A DNA stretch of 64,000 nucleotides from Lachnospiraceae bacterium UBA1759 (GTDB lineage: Bacteria > Bacillota > Clostridia > Lachnospirales > Lachnospiraceae). Positions 9,215 through 18,574 of this stretch are shown piece by piece (within the stretch, counting starts at the first letter, position 1; each line of letters opens with the position of its first letter). Under the pieces are notes generated by a model. That model was not told where the DNA came from. It saw only the letters and a program-made list of their open reading frames with translations, and did no database searches. The translations under genes were made by a program, and so were the position numbers. Location of the stretch: positions 26,387 to 90,386 of the forward strand of contig DCHF01000051.1 in assembly GCA_002315555.1 (NCBI GenBank), in the 5' to 3' direction.

Positions 9215-10561
9215 ATGATTCGAGACAAAAAGTTTTACAAAACATTTTTCTTCCTCTGTCTGCCGATCGTTCTGCAGAATATGATCACCCTCGGTGTCAA
9301 TCTGGCGGATAATCTGATGTTGGGACGTTACGCGGAGTCGGCGCTTTCCGGCGTGACAGCCGCAAATCAGGTGCAGTTCATCTATCAGAATATCCTGATG
9401 GGCGTGGGCGAAGGTATGATCATTCTGGCGTCGCAGTATTGGGGCGGAAAAAAGATCGCGGAAATGAAGAAGGTCGCGGCTGTGGCCATGTGGCTCGGCG
9501 TGTTTATCATGGCGGTCTTATTCACGGCGGTGGCGGTGACTCCGCGCGGGATCATCGGCCTGTTTTCACCGGACGATGCCATCATCACGGAAGGCGCGGC
9601 TTACATCAGCCTGATCAAATTCACGTACCCGGTGTTCTGTGTGACCACGCTGCTTCTGGCGCTTCTGCGTTCATCCAAAAACGTCAAGATCGCGCTGGTG
9701 CTTTCCATCAGCACGTTATTTATTAACTGCGGCATCAACTGGGTACTGATTTACGGACATCTGGGATTCCCGGCGATGGGTGTGCGCGGCGCGGCCATCG
9801 GAACGATGACGGCGCGTGCAGTCGAGCTCGTGATCCTGATATGCTACCTGGCCTTCCGCGAGAAGGCGCTGAAGATCCGTGTGCGGGATTTCTTCGGCAT
9901 TGACAAGCTGCTTGTGAAGGACTATTTCCGCGTATCGCTTCCGGTCATTCTGATCCAGAGCCTGTGGGGCCTGAATACGGCTATGCAGACGGCGATCCTC
10001 GGCCACCTTACTTCGGCGGCCATCGCGGCAAACAGCATGGCGTCGAACCTGTACCTGATGGTGAAGACGATGGCCATCGGCGAGGCATCCGCGACGGGCG
10101 TGTTGATTGGAAATGCCATTGGCGAAGGCAAGACCGAAGAGGAGCTTCAGTCCTATGCGCGTACGTTCCAGGTGCTGTTCCTGTGCATCGGCGTGTTCAG
10201 CGGACTTGTTCTGTTCGCGCTCAGTACACCGGTCCTGTCCCTCTATAACTTCTCCGACGAGGCCCGTTCGCTGGCACGTATTTTCATCAATATCCTCTGC
10301 ATCGTCATGGTCGGGATGTGCTATGAAATGCCGACCATGAGCGGTGTCATCAAGGGCGGCGGCGACACGAAGTTCCTCATGAAGGTCGATTTGATTTCCA
10401 TCTGGGGAATCGTCATTCCGCTATCTCTGTTTGCAGCGTTCGTGCTGAACGCGTCACCGGTCATCGTGGTCATCTGCTTGAATCTGGACCAGCTTTTCAA
10501 ATGCATTCCGGCTGCCATTAAGGTAAATTTCGGACACTGGTGCAAGAAACTGACACGGTAA
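9215..10561 (+). CDS. MATE family multidrug/metabolite exporter (1 of 3)
   Basis: 448 residues with about 12 hydrophobic segments. The PIVLQNMITLGVNLADNLMLGRY start and the repeated layout in the second half fit the MATE (MOP superfamily) fold, a Na+ or H+ antiporter in the cytoplasmic membrane. The ATG at 9215 (MIRDKKFYK) was chosen; the open frame reaches back to 9164 inside the previous gene without a ribosome site. Cargo cannot be told from the sequence. Confidence 0.9.
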   Translation: MIRDKKFYKTFFFLCLPIVLQNMITLGVNLADNLMLGRYAESALSGVTAANQVQFIYQNILMGVGEGMIILASQYWGGKKIAEMKKVAAVAMWLGVFIMAVLFTAVAVTPRGIIGLFSPDDAIITEGAAYISLIKFTYPVFCVTTLLLALLRSSKNVKIALVLSISTLFINCGINWVLIYGHLGFPAMGVRGAAIGTMTARAVELVILICYLAFREKALKIRVRDFFGIDKLLVKDYFRVSLPVILIQSLWGLNTAMQTAILGHLTSAAIAANSMASNLYLMVKTMAIGEASATGVLIGNAIGEGKTEEELQSYARTFQVLFLCIGVFSGLVLFALSTPVLSLYNFSDEARSLARIFINILCIVMVGMCYEMPTMSGVIKGGGDTKFLMKVDLISIWGIVIPLSLFAAFVLNASPVIVVICLNLDQLFKCIPAAIKVNFGHWCKKLTR

Positions 10562-10744
10562 ATGTGTGAGCATACAGGGGAACAATGTGAAATAGAATGC
10601 AACCCTCGCTGAAAAAAACGGTCTGTTAAGATAAGGCGGTGCGGGAGAAACGGTCTGTATGAAGCATCCGTTCGAAAAGGTGCGTGTACAGACGGAATCG
10701 GGTGAAAACGCTGCTGCAATGAATCGGGACAGTGAGGTAGTGAT

Positions 10745-11302
10745 ATGAAAAATCGAAAAATATTACGGGCGATGGCGCTTGTGAGCGCCCTGCTTCTTTT
10801 GGCGGGCTGCGCGGCCAAAAAAGACACGGTCGACACAGTGACCGGGCAGACGGATGCGGCATTGGATGTTGGAACAGTGACCGGACAGACGGATGCGGCA
10901 TTGGATGTCGGAACAGTGACCGGACAGACGGATGCGACATTGGATGTTGGAACGGTGAATACCGGAGCCGATGAAATGCCGGTTGAAGAGGAAGGGGTCC
11001 TTCTTCGCGTGACCGGCGTGGATATTCCCGGAAAGATGATCACCGCTTGCATCATCAATAATACGGATGAAGCGACCTTCTATGCGGAATATTTCTATCT
11101 GGAAAAGAAGACGGACGAAGGCTTTGTCCGGGTCGAGCCGATCGAAGAGATGATGTTCATTGAGATCGCGACTGAACTCGAGGCAAGAAGCACTGTGGAG
11201 ATCACCTGCGATATTTCCAATTATGATGAGCTTACGGCCGGCACCTACCGGTTGGTGAAGAGTGATGAGCTTACCGCTGAGTTCGAGGTAATTGGTGAGT
11301 GA
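10745..11302 (+). CDS. Lipoprotein with 13-residue tandem repeats and an Ig-like domain
   Basis: 185 residues. A signal peptide with lipobox LLAGC (Cys22) anchors the mature protein to the outer face of the membrane. A linker built of three copies of a 13-residue unit (TVTGQTDAALDVG) follows. The C-terminal domain of about 110 residues (LRVTGVDIPGKMITACIINNT..., YFYLEKKTDEGF, TAGTYRLVKS) resembles the bacterial Ig-like beta-sandwich found in small clostridial lipoproteins; this match is from memory. Function unknown. The gene stands 183 bases after the MATE gene and 25 bases before the methyltransferase. Confidence 0.8.
   Translation: MKNRKILRAMALVSALLLLAGCAAKKDTVDTVTGQTDAALDVGTVTGQTDAALDVGTVTGQTDATLDVGTVNTGADEMPVEEEGVLLRVTGVDIPGKMITACIINNTDEATFYAEYFYLEKKTDEGFVRVEPIEEMMFIEIATELEARSTVEITCDISNYDELTAGTYRLVKSDELTAEFEVIGE
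10835..10951 (+). repeat. Three tandem 39-bp repeats in the lipoprotein linker
   Basis: Copies start at 10835, 10874 and 10913 and differ at only a few positions, mostly silent. A fourth copy decays after about 6 bases (ACGGTG). In-frame units of 13 codons can expand or shrink by slippage without breaking the gene. Confidence 0.92.
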
Positions 11303-11327
11303 TTTTTGTATACGGAATTGAGTGAAC

Positions 11328-11927
11328 ATGGCAATGGATGAAGCAAAGTGGGACAAACTTTTGGGAATCAAGACCGGCGGTCGCGACGACTCCCGCGCGG
11401 ACACGTTCCACTATCCCTATGAGCCCACGCCCTATGCGGTGCTGGAGCGGCTCGCGGAAAGCGGGTACATCGGAAAAAAGAATACCTTGATCGATTACGG
11501 CTGCGGGAAAGGGCGGGTGGATTTTTATCTGTCCTATCAGACCAAGTGCCGCAGCATCGGTATCGAGTACGACGAGCGGATGTACGAACGGGCGATGGAC
11601 AACCGGGCGACCGCGGCAGCGGCCGGCCGAACCTCCTTTGTGCTTCAGTCGGCAGAGGAATTTGTACTTCCCGAAGAGGCGGATGCCTGCTACTTTTTCA
11701 ATCCGTTTTCTGTGGAGATTTTAAAGACCGTGCTTGCGCGGATCTCCGAATCCTATTACGATACTCCGCGCGCCATCCGGATGTTTTTCTATTATCCGTC
11801 CGATGAGTATGTAGCTGCCATGATGAACGAGGACCTTTTCCTGTTTGTCGATGAGATCGACTGTTCGGACCTGTTTCCGGGGATGGATGAGCGGGAGAAG
11901 ATCCTGATTTTTGAAATTTCGGAATAA
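11328..11927 (+). CDS. Class I SAM-dependent methyltransferase
   Basis: About 199 residues. LIDYGCGKGRVDFYL is motif I (SAM binding), SIGIEYDERMYERA supplies the acidic residue of motif II, and ADACYFFNPF is the motif IV region. The start is ambiguous: GTG 11322, ATG 11328 and ATG 11334 are in frame and none has a strong ribosome site; ATG 11328 is used. Small soluble enzyme; substrate unknown. Confidence 0.78.
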   Translation: MAMDEAKWDKLLGIKTGGRDDSRADTFHYPYEPTPYAVLERLAESGYIGKKNTLIDYGCGKGRVDFYLSYQTKCRSIGIEYDERMYERAMDNRATAAAAGRTSFVLQSAEEFVLPEEADACYFFNPFSVEILKTVLARISESYYDTPRAIRMFFYYPSDEYVAAMMNEDLFLFVDEIDCSDLFPGMDEREKILIFEISE

Positions 11928-11932
11928 CGGCA

Positions 11933-11960
11933 TTGACCGATCTTACATCGCGGATATAAT
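11933..11960 (+). promoter_or_regulatory. Sigma-A promoter for the sulfatase gene
   Basis: TTGACC at 11933-11938, a 16-base spacer, then TATAAT at 11955-11960. It begins right after the methyltransferase stop and about 55 bases before the sulfatase ATG. Confidence 0.75.
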
Positions 11961-12015
11961 GGATTTAGCAGACCGCACTGCGGTTGATAGAAAGAACACA
12001 AGAAAGCAGGCAAAC

Positions 12016-13545
12016 ATGAAAAAGAGACCCAATATTATAATCGTGATGGCGGATCAGCAGCGCGCCGACCTCCGTAAGAGCTGCGGCTATGAACTGGATA
12101 CGATGCCGTTTCTGGACAGCCTCGGACAGGAGGGCATGGATTTTGAGCGTGCGTACACGCCGAACCCGACCTGCCTCCCGGCCCGCGTCAGCATGTTCAC
12201 CGGACGTTATTCCGAAGCGCATCGCGCGCGCACCAATCACAATGCAAAGGACGCATGCTTTACGGAAGATCTTCTGGACGTCCTGAAGAAGGCCGGTTAT
12301 ACAACGGCACTCTGTGGCAAGAATCATTCGCATCATGCGCTTTCTGATTTTGACTTCTGCGAATCCAACGGCCATCTCGGTTATGAGGGCGAGACCAATA
12401 CCACGCCCGAGCAGTGGGCATTTGCGGATTACATGCGCAAGACCGATCACATGGAGATGCATGAGCCCACACCGTTCGCGCTCGAGACTCAGTTCCCGTA
12501 TCGTAACGTTTCTTCTGCGCTTAAATTCATCGACAGTATGGAGAAGGATCAGCCATTTTTCACCTGGATCTCCTTCGCAGAGCCGCATAATCCGTTCCAG
12601 GTTCCGGAACCCTATTTTGACATGTTCCCGCCCGAGGATCTTCCGCCCGTGCACGTAACGGAAAACGACCTTGCACAAAAGGGTCCGCGCTTCGAGTGGC
12701 TGCGTGGCATCTGGGAGCAGGTTTTGGGCGATGATATCGACGCCCGCATTCTCCGTTCCCGCTCCAATTACCACGGCATGCTCCGCCTCATCGATGATCA
12801 GGTGAAGCGTCTTGTTGAGGGGCTGAAGGAGCGCGGTCTGGAGGACGACACCATTCTGTTATACCTGTCCGACCACGGCGATTTTGTCGGCGAGTGCGGC
12901 ATGATCCGCAAGGGCACGGACCTCCCGGACATCCTCTGCCACATTCCGATGATCTGGTGGGGCGGCGGTATCCGCAAAACCGGTAAGGTCTCCGATCCCT
13001 TTGTCAGCATCGTTGATATCCTTCCGACGATCTGTGATATCTTAGGTGTTGAGCTTCCGTTTGGCTGTCAGGGAAAATCGATCCTTCCCCTTCTGACCGG
13101 CGAGAATATACATGAAGAGGAATACGCGTCCGCTTATTCCGAGAGCGGTTTCTCCGGCCTCTACTGGGATGACGAGGATGACTTTGACGTGGTTAAAGAA
13201 GGCGCATGCCCGCCGGAGATGACCAGTTTTGACTGTCTGAATTCGTTCACACAGTGCGGTCAGGTGCGCTCATTCTGGAAGGGCGACTACCATGTTCAGG
13301 TCGATATGATGGGCAAGGGCTGGTTGTATGATCTGAAAAAGGACCCGTACGAAAAGGAAAATCTCTGGGATGCTCCCGAGTACCGGGAAATCAAGGCCGA
13401 TATGCTGACCGGGCTTTCCGCGTCCATGCTCCGTGCCGTAGATCCGCTCCCGGCACCGCATTGGCGCTACCGCGTCAAAACGCATCCGCAGGGCTTCTGG
13501 TTCGATGAAGGATACCATTCCGAGGACCCGGGAGTGCGTGAATAA
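12016..13545 (+). CDS. Type I sulfatase (alkaline phosphatase superfamily)
   Basis: 509 residues, no signal peptide, so cytoplasmic. The N-terminal NIIIVMADQQRAD metal site is followed by the sulfatase signature C53-L-P-A-R with SMFTGR. Cys53 would be converted to formylglycine; in anaerobes this needs a radical-SAM sulfatase-maturating enzyme, not seen in the window. Further metal residues lie in SDHGDFVGECGM. The family hydrolyses sulfate esters of sugars or glycosaminoglycan fragments; the lack of a secretion signal suggests that imported small sulfated sugars are the target (inference). It has its own promoter and a strong terminator. Confidence 0.88.
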   Translation: MKKRPNIIIVMADQQRADLRKSCGYELDTMPFLDSLGQEGMDFERAYTPNPTCLPARVSMFTGRYSEAHRARTNHNAKDACFTEDLLDVLKKAGYTTALCGKNHSHHALSDFDFCESNGHLGYEGETNTTPEQWAFADYMRKTDHMEMHEPTPFALETQFPYRNVSSALKFIDSMEKDQPFFTWISFAEPHNPFQVPEPYFDMFPPEDLPPVHVTENDLAQKGPRFEWLRGIWEQVLGDDIDARILRSRSNYHGMLRLIDDQVKRLVEGLKERGLEDDTILLYLSDHGDFVGECGMIRKGTDLPDILCHIPMIWWGGGIRKTGKVSDPFVSIVDILPTICDILGVELPFGCQGKSILPLLTGENIHEEEYASAYSESGFSGLYWDDEDDFDVVKEGACPPEMTSFDCLNSFTQCGQVRSFWKGDYHVQVDMMGKGWLYDLKKDPYEKENLWDAPEYREIKADMLTGLSASMLRAVDPLPAPHWRYRVKTHPQGFWFDEGYHSEDPGVRE

Positions 13546-13564
13546 ATAAAAAAGACCGTAAGGT

Positions 13565-13602
13565 ACAAAGAGACCGGATTCGCAGGAATCCGGTCTCTTT
13601 GT
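13565..13602. terminator. Strong bidirectional terminator
   Basis: A 17-bp perfect stem (13565-13581 with 13586-13602) containing AGACCGGATTC with loop GCAG and A/T-rich ends on both sides. It ends the sulfatase gene on + and the MATE gene on -, which converge here. Confidence 0.85.
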
Positions 13603-13664
13603 ATGTGCGGTCGTCGGTTTTATACAGAATTAAACTTATACAGCATATCAAACACATATAGTGT

Positions 13665-15029
13665 TTACACAACAGTCGATGCGGATCTTTTTTTCATCGC
13701 CCGTACGCAGCAGATATAGGCCGGGATCAGGAAAAGATCGGCCAGGATCCAGGCGAGCGGCGAACCGAAGCAGACGCCGGTGAAACCGTACAGCGGGACC
13801 AGGAAAAGGCCTGCGCCGGCACGGCCAACCAGTTCAAGGATACCCGCAACGACTGCGAGTGAGGAGTATCCCATGCCCTGAATGGCAAAACGCAGAACGT
13901 TGATCACAGCCAGAAGAACATAGAAGGCACTCATGATGATCAGGCATTCCGCACTGAGTGAAATGATCTCGACCTCGCTCTTATCCAGGAAGATCATTGA
14001 AAGGTTCTTGCCGAACAGAAGCATCATGACGAAGACCAGCGCGCCGTAGGAGCAGGCAAACAAAAGCGTGATCAGAACGCCCTTGTTCAGGCGCTCCGGC
14101 TTTCCTGCGCCGGTATTCTGTCCGCAGTAGGTCGCGGTCGCGGAGCCGAGGGCATCGAACAGGATGCAGAAGAACATGCCGACACGGTTTGCGGCGGTCA
14201 TGGCTGCGATGTACGTCGTGCCGAGCTGGTTGATGAAGTACTGGAGGACCATCGAACCGATGGCCGTCACGGAGTACTGAAGGCCCATCGGGAAGCCGTT
14301 CTTGCACAGCAGCAAAATGGCCTTTTTGCTGGGTTTCAGGTCCCGGGCATTAATGTGCAGCGTCTCACATTTGATCGAAATGTAGATCACGCAGGCGATA
14401 CCGCAGATCAGCTGAGAGGCGACGGTTGCAAGCGCCGCACCGCGGACGCCGAGCTTCAGCACGATGATCATCACCACGTCCAGAATGATATTCAGGAAGG
14501 AGGAGATCAGCAGGAAGATCGTAGGCACACGGCTGTTGCCGATGGCGCGAAGGTAGGCCGCTACGATGTTATAGAGCATCGTGACGGGCAGGCCGATCAG
14601 GATAATGGTCAGGTAATCATTGGCGATGTCCAGAATGTCTTCCGGCGTTTTCATCAGGATCAGAAGATCGCGCGCATAATACGTGGTGAAAACCGTCATA
14701 ATAAGGGCAATGATCGCGGTCAGCCAGATGCTGTTTCCGATGACGCGCTTCAGGCCGGCGGAATCACCGGCGCCGAAGGCCTGTGATACCGGAATGGCAA
14801 AGCCGGTCATAATACCGATGCAGAATCCAAAAATAAAATATACGAGGCTGCCGGCAGAGCCGACTGCACCGAAGGCTGATGCGCCGATCAGTCTTCCCAC
14901 GATGGCGGTATCCGCCATACTGTAAAACTGCTGAAAGAGCATGCCCAGAAAGACGGGAAGCGCGAATGCGATGATGTGTTTCGCGGGCGAACCCTCGGTC
15001 ATGTTCCGTACGTTTTTTTCGTTAGCCAT
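13665..15029 (-). CDS. MATE family exporter (2 of 3)
   Basis: 454 residues with 12 predicted membrane helices; LPVFLGMLFQQFYSMADTAI and VGRLIGASAFGAVGSAGS are classic MATE first-helix and loop sequences. The start at 15029 (MANEKNV) was chosen because GGAG lies 6 bases upstream; upstream in-frame ATG codons exist. It follows the GH78-type gene by 72 bases on the same strand, so the two may form an operon. Cargo unknown. Confidence 0.9.
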   Translation of the reverse strand: MANEKNVRNMTEGSPAKHIIAFALPVFLGMLFQQFYSMADTAIVGRLIGASAFGAVGSAGSLVYFIFGFCIGIMTGFAIPVSQAFGAGDSAGLKRVIGNSIWLTAIIALIMTVFTTYYARDLLILMKTPEDILDIANDYLTIILIGLPVTMLYNIVAAYLRAIGNSRVPTIFLLISSFLNIILDVVMIIVLKLGVRGAALATVASQLICGIACVIYISIKCETLHINARDLKPSKKAILLLCKNGFPMGLQYSVTAIGSMVLQYFINQLGTTYIAAMTAANRVGMFFCILFDALGSATATYCGQNTGAGKPERLNKGVLITLLFACSYGALVFVMMLLFGKNLSMIFLDKSEVEIISLSAECLIIMSAFYVLLAVINVLRFAIQGMGYSSLAVVAGILELVGRAGAGLFLVPLYGFTGVCFGSPLAWILADLFLIPAYICCVRAMKKRSASTVV

Positions 15030-15101
15030 AATGTTCTCCATAATGTACAGAATATGGTGTTGGTACGTCAAAACCGGGGAATGCTTTCAACGTCGTCCCG
15101 G

Positions 15102-17123
15102 TCAGATCTCTTCTTTCTTCAGAATGATTCTCCCGTACCCCGGCCTATTCGGCAGAATGTCCTCATACAGGACCGGAATCGGGCCCGATGCCCACGGATG
15201 ACACAGACTGGTGTTCCATTTTTGGTCTTTTCCCCAGGCTTCAAAACAGGTCGTTCCGCCCTCGCGCACCATATTGTACCAGGAATGCACCCCCTGGTCG
15301 ACGATCAGGCGGTAAGCATCATCATAACGGCCGTAACGGCACAGTGCTTTCAGCAGAAACCATGCCATGTAAACACCGCAGACAGTGCCTTTTTCGTAAA
15401 TAAAGCGAAGCAGATGCTCCTCCGCATCTTTCCGGGCAAAGCCGTAGAAGAGTGGCAGGATATTGGAATGCAGCGCGGAATGACTTCCGTGCTCGCTGTC
15501 GGTATACAGATTCGTCCCGGCATCAAAGAAGGCCGATTCAAAGGCGCGGATCAGCGCCGGACTGTCTTTTTCTTTTTGGACACCGAGGATCGCGCGGATT
15601 TCTTCGGTCTGCAGCACACAGCCGATGTAGAATGCATTCAGCACGTTATGCACGCCGGAAACATGGGCTTCCGAATCGAAATCGTAATCATCGCGCAGAT
15701 TCTTGGGCCAATCCACCAGATTCCACTTATCATAGGCGTTTTCCAGAAGACCGTCCGCACGCGCGAACTGTTTGAAATAGTCGATCACCTGCTCGCAGAC
15801 CTCCAGGCAATCCGCCAGATAGTCGCGGTCCCCGGTGTACTGATAATAACGCAGGGCGATGATCGGGAATTGCAGCGAATAATCGGCGATCTCCTGATTC
15901 AGTCCGGCGGTGATAACAGCCATCAGGCCGGGACAAATGAACGAAGAGTGGATCAGGTCATCCATGGACTTTCTCAGAAGGCGGATATCCCCGGTCAGGG
16001 CGAGCTGCGCGCCGCTTGTGATGGTCATATCGCCGGAGTATTGTCCCTTTTCACGGGTCGGACAATCCACATAGACTTCCTGCGCACCGTATTTCACGCC
16101 GTTCTTGCAGATCTGAAATACCGACTGAAGGATTTCATCCTCCGTCTCCAGAATGCAGTAATCATCATCAAAGGGATAGTGGCGTACCCGGGCCCGTAGA
16201 TCGGTGATCCCGGCACCGTTTTCGGGCACTACGGCTGCATAACGGAAGCCGCGGTAATCGAACTGCTGATAGTGATTCACTCCTGCGTCCAGGATCACAT
16301 ATTCGTCGCAATCGCAGGAGCAGCGCATATTATAGCGGACACGGACATCGCTGTCCCCGGTTTCTTCGCCGATCAGCACGCGGACCTTTTCTCCGGCGGT
16401 TCCGTTTGCGGTGAACGCCAGTGTTCCCGTAAGCTCTTCCCCAAAATCCACGAACCATCCGCCGTTTTCAAGCGGTTCGGTCACGACCGGGGCTCTTTCG
16501 TAGACCTGAAGCAGGACAGCGGGCTCTTTCGCGAAGATGTAATCCACGTTTTTCACCCGAACCGGCCGTTCGTTTTCGGGCTTCACGCGCAGGTCACGCC
16601 CCTCTTTGAAGATCGTATTGTAGCCGATCACCTCGGTGCCGGTGTAGGACCGGTCGATCGAGTAGCGCCAGCGGCTGTCCGTTTTCGCGATGGTGTTTCC
16701 GTTCTCGTCAACAATGGCGAGAATGCAGCCCTGACGGCGGTCGGCACTTGTGTAAGCACGGCAGACGAGGCCGTGGTAATAAACATGCAGGGTGATCCGG
16801 TTCAGACCGGGCTTCAAAAATTCCGTCACATCGGTCTCATTCCAGTGGTAGCGCGTGGGATAACCCGGCGCGGGGCCCTGGCAGACAAAGCGGTCATTGA
16901 CGGAAAGGAAGTAGTAGTCATCGGCGGTGACCCGGACGATGGCCTTTTCCGGCACCGTACAAAGCTCGAATTCTCCGGTCGTAAGCATATGAAAATTGCG
17001 GAACTCCTCCGGGCATTCCGGCTCCGGGACATCCGCATATTCTTTATGATAGGTGTTTATGACGGGCTGGTCTGCAAACTCCTCTGCTGTGATCCATTCC
17101 GCATCATAAAAGGGACTCTTCAT
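15102..17123 (-). CDS. GH78-type alpha-L-rhamnosidase-like glycosidase
   Basis: 673 residues, no signal peptide. The N-terminal half is beta-sandwich-like (VDFGEELTGTLAF is typical of rhamnosidase accessory domains). The (alpha/alpha)6 domain carries VDCPTREKGQYSGD at about 352-365, the family motif with acidic residues at the catalytic face, and a late FEAWGKDQKWNTSLCHPWAS stretch. GH78 enzymes release terminal alpha-L-rhamnose; with this degenerate motif (KGQYSGD in place of the common GWTGD) another sugar is possible. No rhamnose catabolic gene is nearby. The ribosome site is weak. Confidence 0.8.
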   Translation of the reverse strand: MKSPFYDAEWITAEEFADQPVINTYHKEYADVPEPECPEEFRNFHMLTTGEFELCTVPEKAIVRVTADDYYFLSVNDRFVCQGPAPGYPTRYHWNETDVTEFLKPGLNRITLHVYYHGLVCRAYTSADRRQGCILAIVDENGNTIAKTDSRWRYSIDRSYTGTEVIGYNTIFKEGRDLRVKPENERPVRVKNVDYIFAKEPAVLLQVYERAPVVTEPLENGGWFVDFGEELTGTLAFTANGTAGEKVRVLIGEETGDSDVRVRYNMRCSCDCDEYVILDAGVNHYQQFDYRGFRYAAVVPENGAGITDLRARVRHYPFDDDYCILETEDEILQSVFQICKNGVKYGAQEVYVDCPTREKGQYSGDMTITSGAQLALTGDIRLLRKSMDDLIHSSFICPGLMAVITAGLNQEIADYSLQFPIIALRYYQYTGDRDYLADCLEVCEQVIDYFKQFARADGLLENAYDKWNLVDWPKNLRDDYDFDSEAHVSGVHNVLNAFYIGCVLQTEEIRAILGVQKEKDSPALIRAFESAFFDAGTNLYTDSEHGSHSALHSNILPLFYGFARKDAEEHLLRFIYEKGTVCGVYMAWFLLKALCRYGRYDDAYRLIVDQGVHSWYNMVREGGTTCFEAWGKDQKWNTSLCHPWASGPIPVLYEDILPNRPGYGRIILKKEEI

Positions 17124-17173
17124 GCTTTGGGCCTGCTTTCATACTGTCTGACGGAAGACTTCATAACACTACA

Positions 17174-17216
17174 AAAGCAAACGAAGATCATGAGTTCCAT
17201 GATTTCCGTTTGCTTT
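17174..17216. terminator. Bidirectional terminator after the 74-residue gene
   Basis: AAAGCAAACG pairs with CGTTTGCTTT, with an inner GATCATG/CATGATT helix. On the minus strand it is followed by TTTTGTAG. It lies between the small gene at 17241-17465 and the rhamnosidase start. Confidence 0.7.
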
Positions 17217-17240
17217 CATAAAATGACATGGGTCAAAGGG

Positions 17241-17465
17241 TCATTCCTCGATAAAGGGCTTCATCAGGTTGTAATCGAGCGCATCGAATTCAACACTGAG
17301 ATCCAGTGAATCCAGCTTGTCCGCAGCCGCAACAAAAACGATCTGGGAGAGTGCGGATTTCAGATTCATGTGATCGCCTTCCGCAGTGTTCAGATAGACG
17401 TCGCTTACACACTTTTTAACGCTGTTCAGGAAATCCTGCACATCGATTCCGTTTTTGAGTTTCAT
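17241..17465 (-). CDS. Conserved small protein of 74 residues, function unknown
   Basis: A strong GGAGGG ribosome site lies 7 to 12 bases before the ATG. The protein is acidic and soluble with no membrane segment. The GDHMNLKSALSQIV stretch resembles, from memory, a family of small clostridial proteins with the pattern GDxLNLKSxLSQ, sometimes mislabelled poly(A) polymerase. It is monocistronic, with its own terminator. Function unknown. Confidence 0.7.
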   Translation of the reverse strand: MKLKNGIDVQDFLNSVKKCVSDVYLNTAEGDHMNLKSALSQIVFVAAADKLDSLDLSVEFDALDYNLMKPFIEE

Positions 17466-17603
17466 AAAAGACCCTCCAAGGTTAATTCTTATTTAGAATA
17501 ATAATACAACCGGGACCATTTTTCAAGGATTGCGGTATGATTTCATCGATTTTGAAACACCGGGCACCGCCTGTGAAAAAATCATGAATTTGAACGATTT
17601 CCT

Positions 17604-17632
17604 TTGTTGAAGCGGGGGGAATATGCTATAAT
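17604..17632 (+). promoter_or_regulatory. Sigma-A promoter for the RNA methyltransferase
   Basis: TTGTTG at 17604-17609, 17-base spacer, TATAAT at 17627-17632 with an extended TGC. Transcription should begin near 17639, giving a 20-base leader with GGAAAGGAGG. Confidence 0.85.
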
Positions 17633-17658
17633 GTTCCTGTTCGGAAAGGAGGAGGGCC

Positions 17659-18513
17659 ATGATCATTCCGGTCAGCACGCGGGATATCCCCGAGCTCAAT
17701 GTTTACGCCGCAAAAAACGAATCTCAGCTCAAACATATCAATGAGCCCGTACCCGGCATTTTCATTGCGGAAACGGCCAATGTTGTGCTTCGCGCCCTGC
17801 TTTCCGGTTACGAGCCCCTTTCGATGCTTCTGGAGGAACGCTTTTCGGACGCCGCGGAGGGCAGTACGGATGAGGTAGAGCGCACGGTCGCAAAGATTCT
17901 GAAATACACGGAAAACATCCCGGTCTATACCGCGCCTCTGGATCTGATCTCGCGTATCAGCGGATTTAAACAGACCCGCGGTGTGCTGTGTGCCATGAAG
18001 CGCCGCGAACTTCCGTCGCTTTCCGAAGTACTGGAAAACGCGTCCCGCGTTGCGGTGTTGGAGGACGTGGAGAACCCGACCAATGTCGGGGCGATCTTTC
18101 GCTCGGCAGCCGCCCTCGGCATCGACGCTGTCATCCTCACCTACCGTTCCGTGGACCCGCTGTACCGCCGCGCATCCCGCGTCAGTATGGGCGGCGTCTT
18201 CCGCATTCCGTGGACCTTTGCGGGTAATAAACACGCCGGTTGGCCCGGCCCGATCATGGAGGAGCTTAAAGCCGCCGGATTTAAGACCGTGTCGATGGCC
18301 CTTTCCGACCGCGCCGTTCCGCTCAGTGATCCCGCGCTGAAGAACGCTCAAAAGCTGGCGGTCTTCTTCGGCAACGAGGAGAACGGTCTTTGTGCGGCGA
18401 CTCTGGAAAAGAGCGATCACATCGCCATCATTCCGATGATGCACGAAATGGATTCTCTGAACGTGGCAGCGGCAGCGGCCGTGACCTTCTGGGAACTTTG
18501 CGGAAACAAATGA
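17659..18513 (+). CDS. TrmH/SpoU-family RNA 2'-O-methyltransferase
   Basis: 284 residues. The N-terminal part resembles the substrate-binding lobe. The SPOUT domain follows with VLEDVENPTNVGAIFRSAAA (motif 1, with Asn and Arg), FFGNEENGL (motif 2, SAM-binding knot) and IPMMHEMDSLNVAAAAAV (motif 3). It methylates a ribose in rRNA or tRNA; the exact site cannot be inferred. A good promoter and ribosome site precede it, and the YcxB-like gene follows after 61 bases. Confidence 0.9.
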   Translation: MIIPVSTRDIPELNVYAAKNESQLKHINEPVPGIFIAETANVVLRALLSGYEPLSMLLEERFSDAAEGSTDEVERTVAKILKYTENIPVYTAPLDLISRISGFKQTRGVLCAMKRRELPSLSEVLENASRVAVLEDVENPTNVGAIFRSAAALGIDAVILTYRSVDPLYRRASRVSMGGVFRIPWTFAGNKHAGWPGPIMEELKAAGFKTVSMALSDRAVPLSDPALKNAQKLAVFFGNEENGLCAATLEKSDHIAIIPMMHEMDSLNVAAAAAVTFWELCGNK

Positions 18514-18574
18514 TCGAAAACGCGGCAGAATAAAGAATTTTACGATCCGGAGCCGCACCGGAAAAGGAGAAAGC

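Noticed and set aside
14976..16199. 407-codon open frame on the plus strand
   Set aside because: Shadow of the rhamnosidase-like gene; no recognisable motif and no ribosome site.
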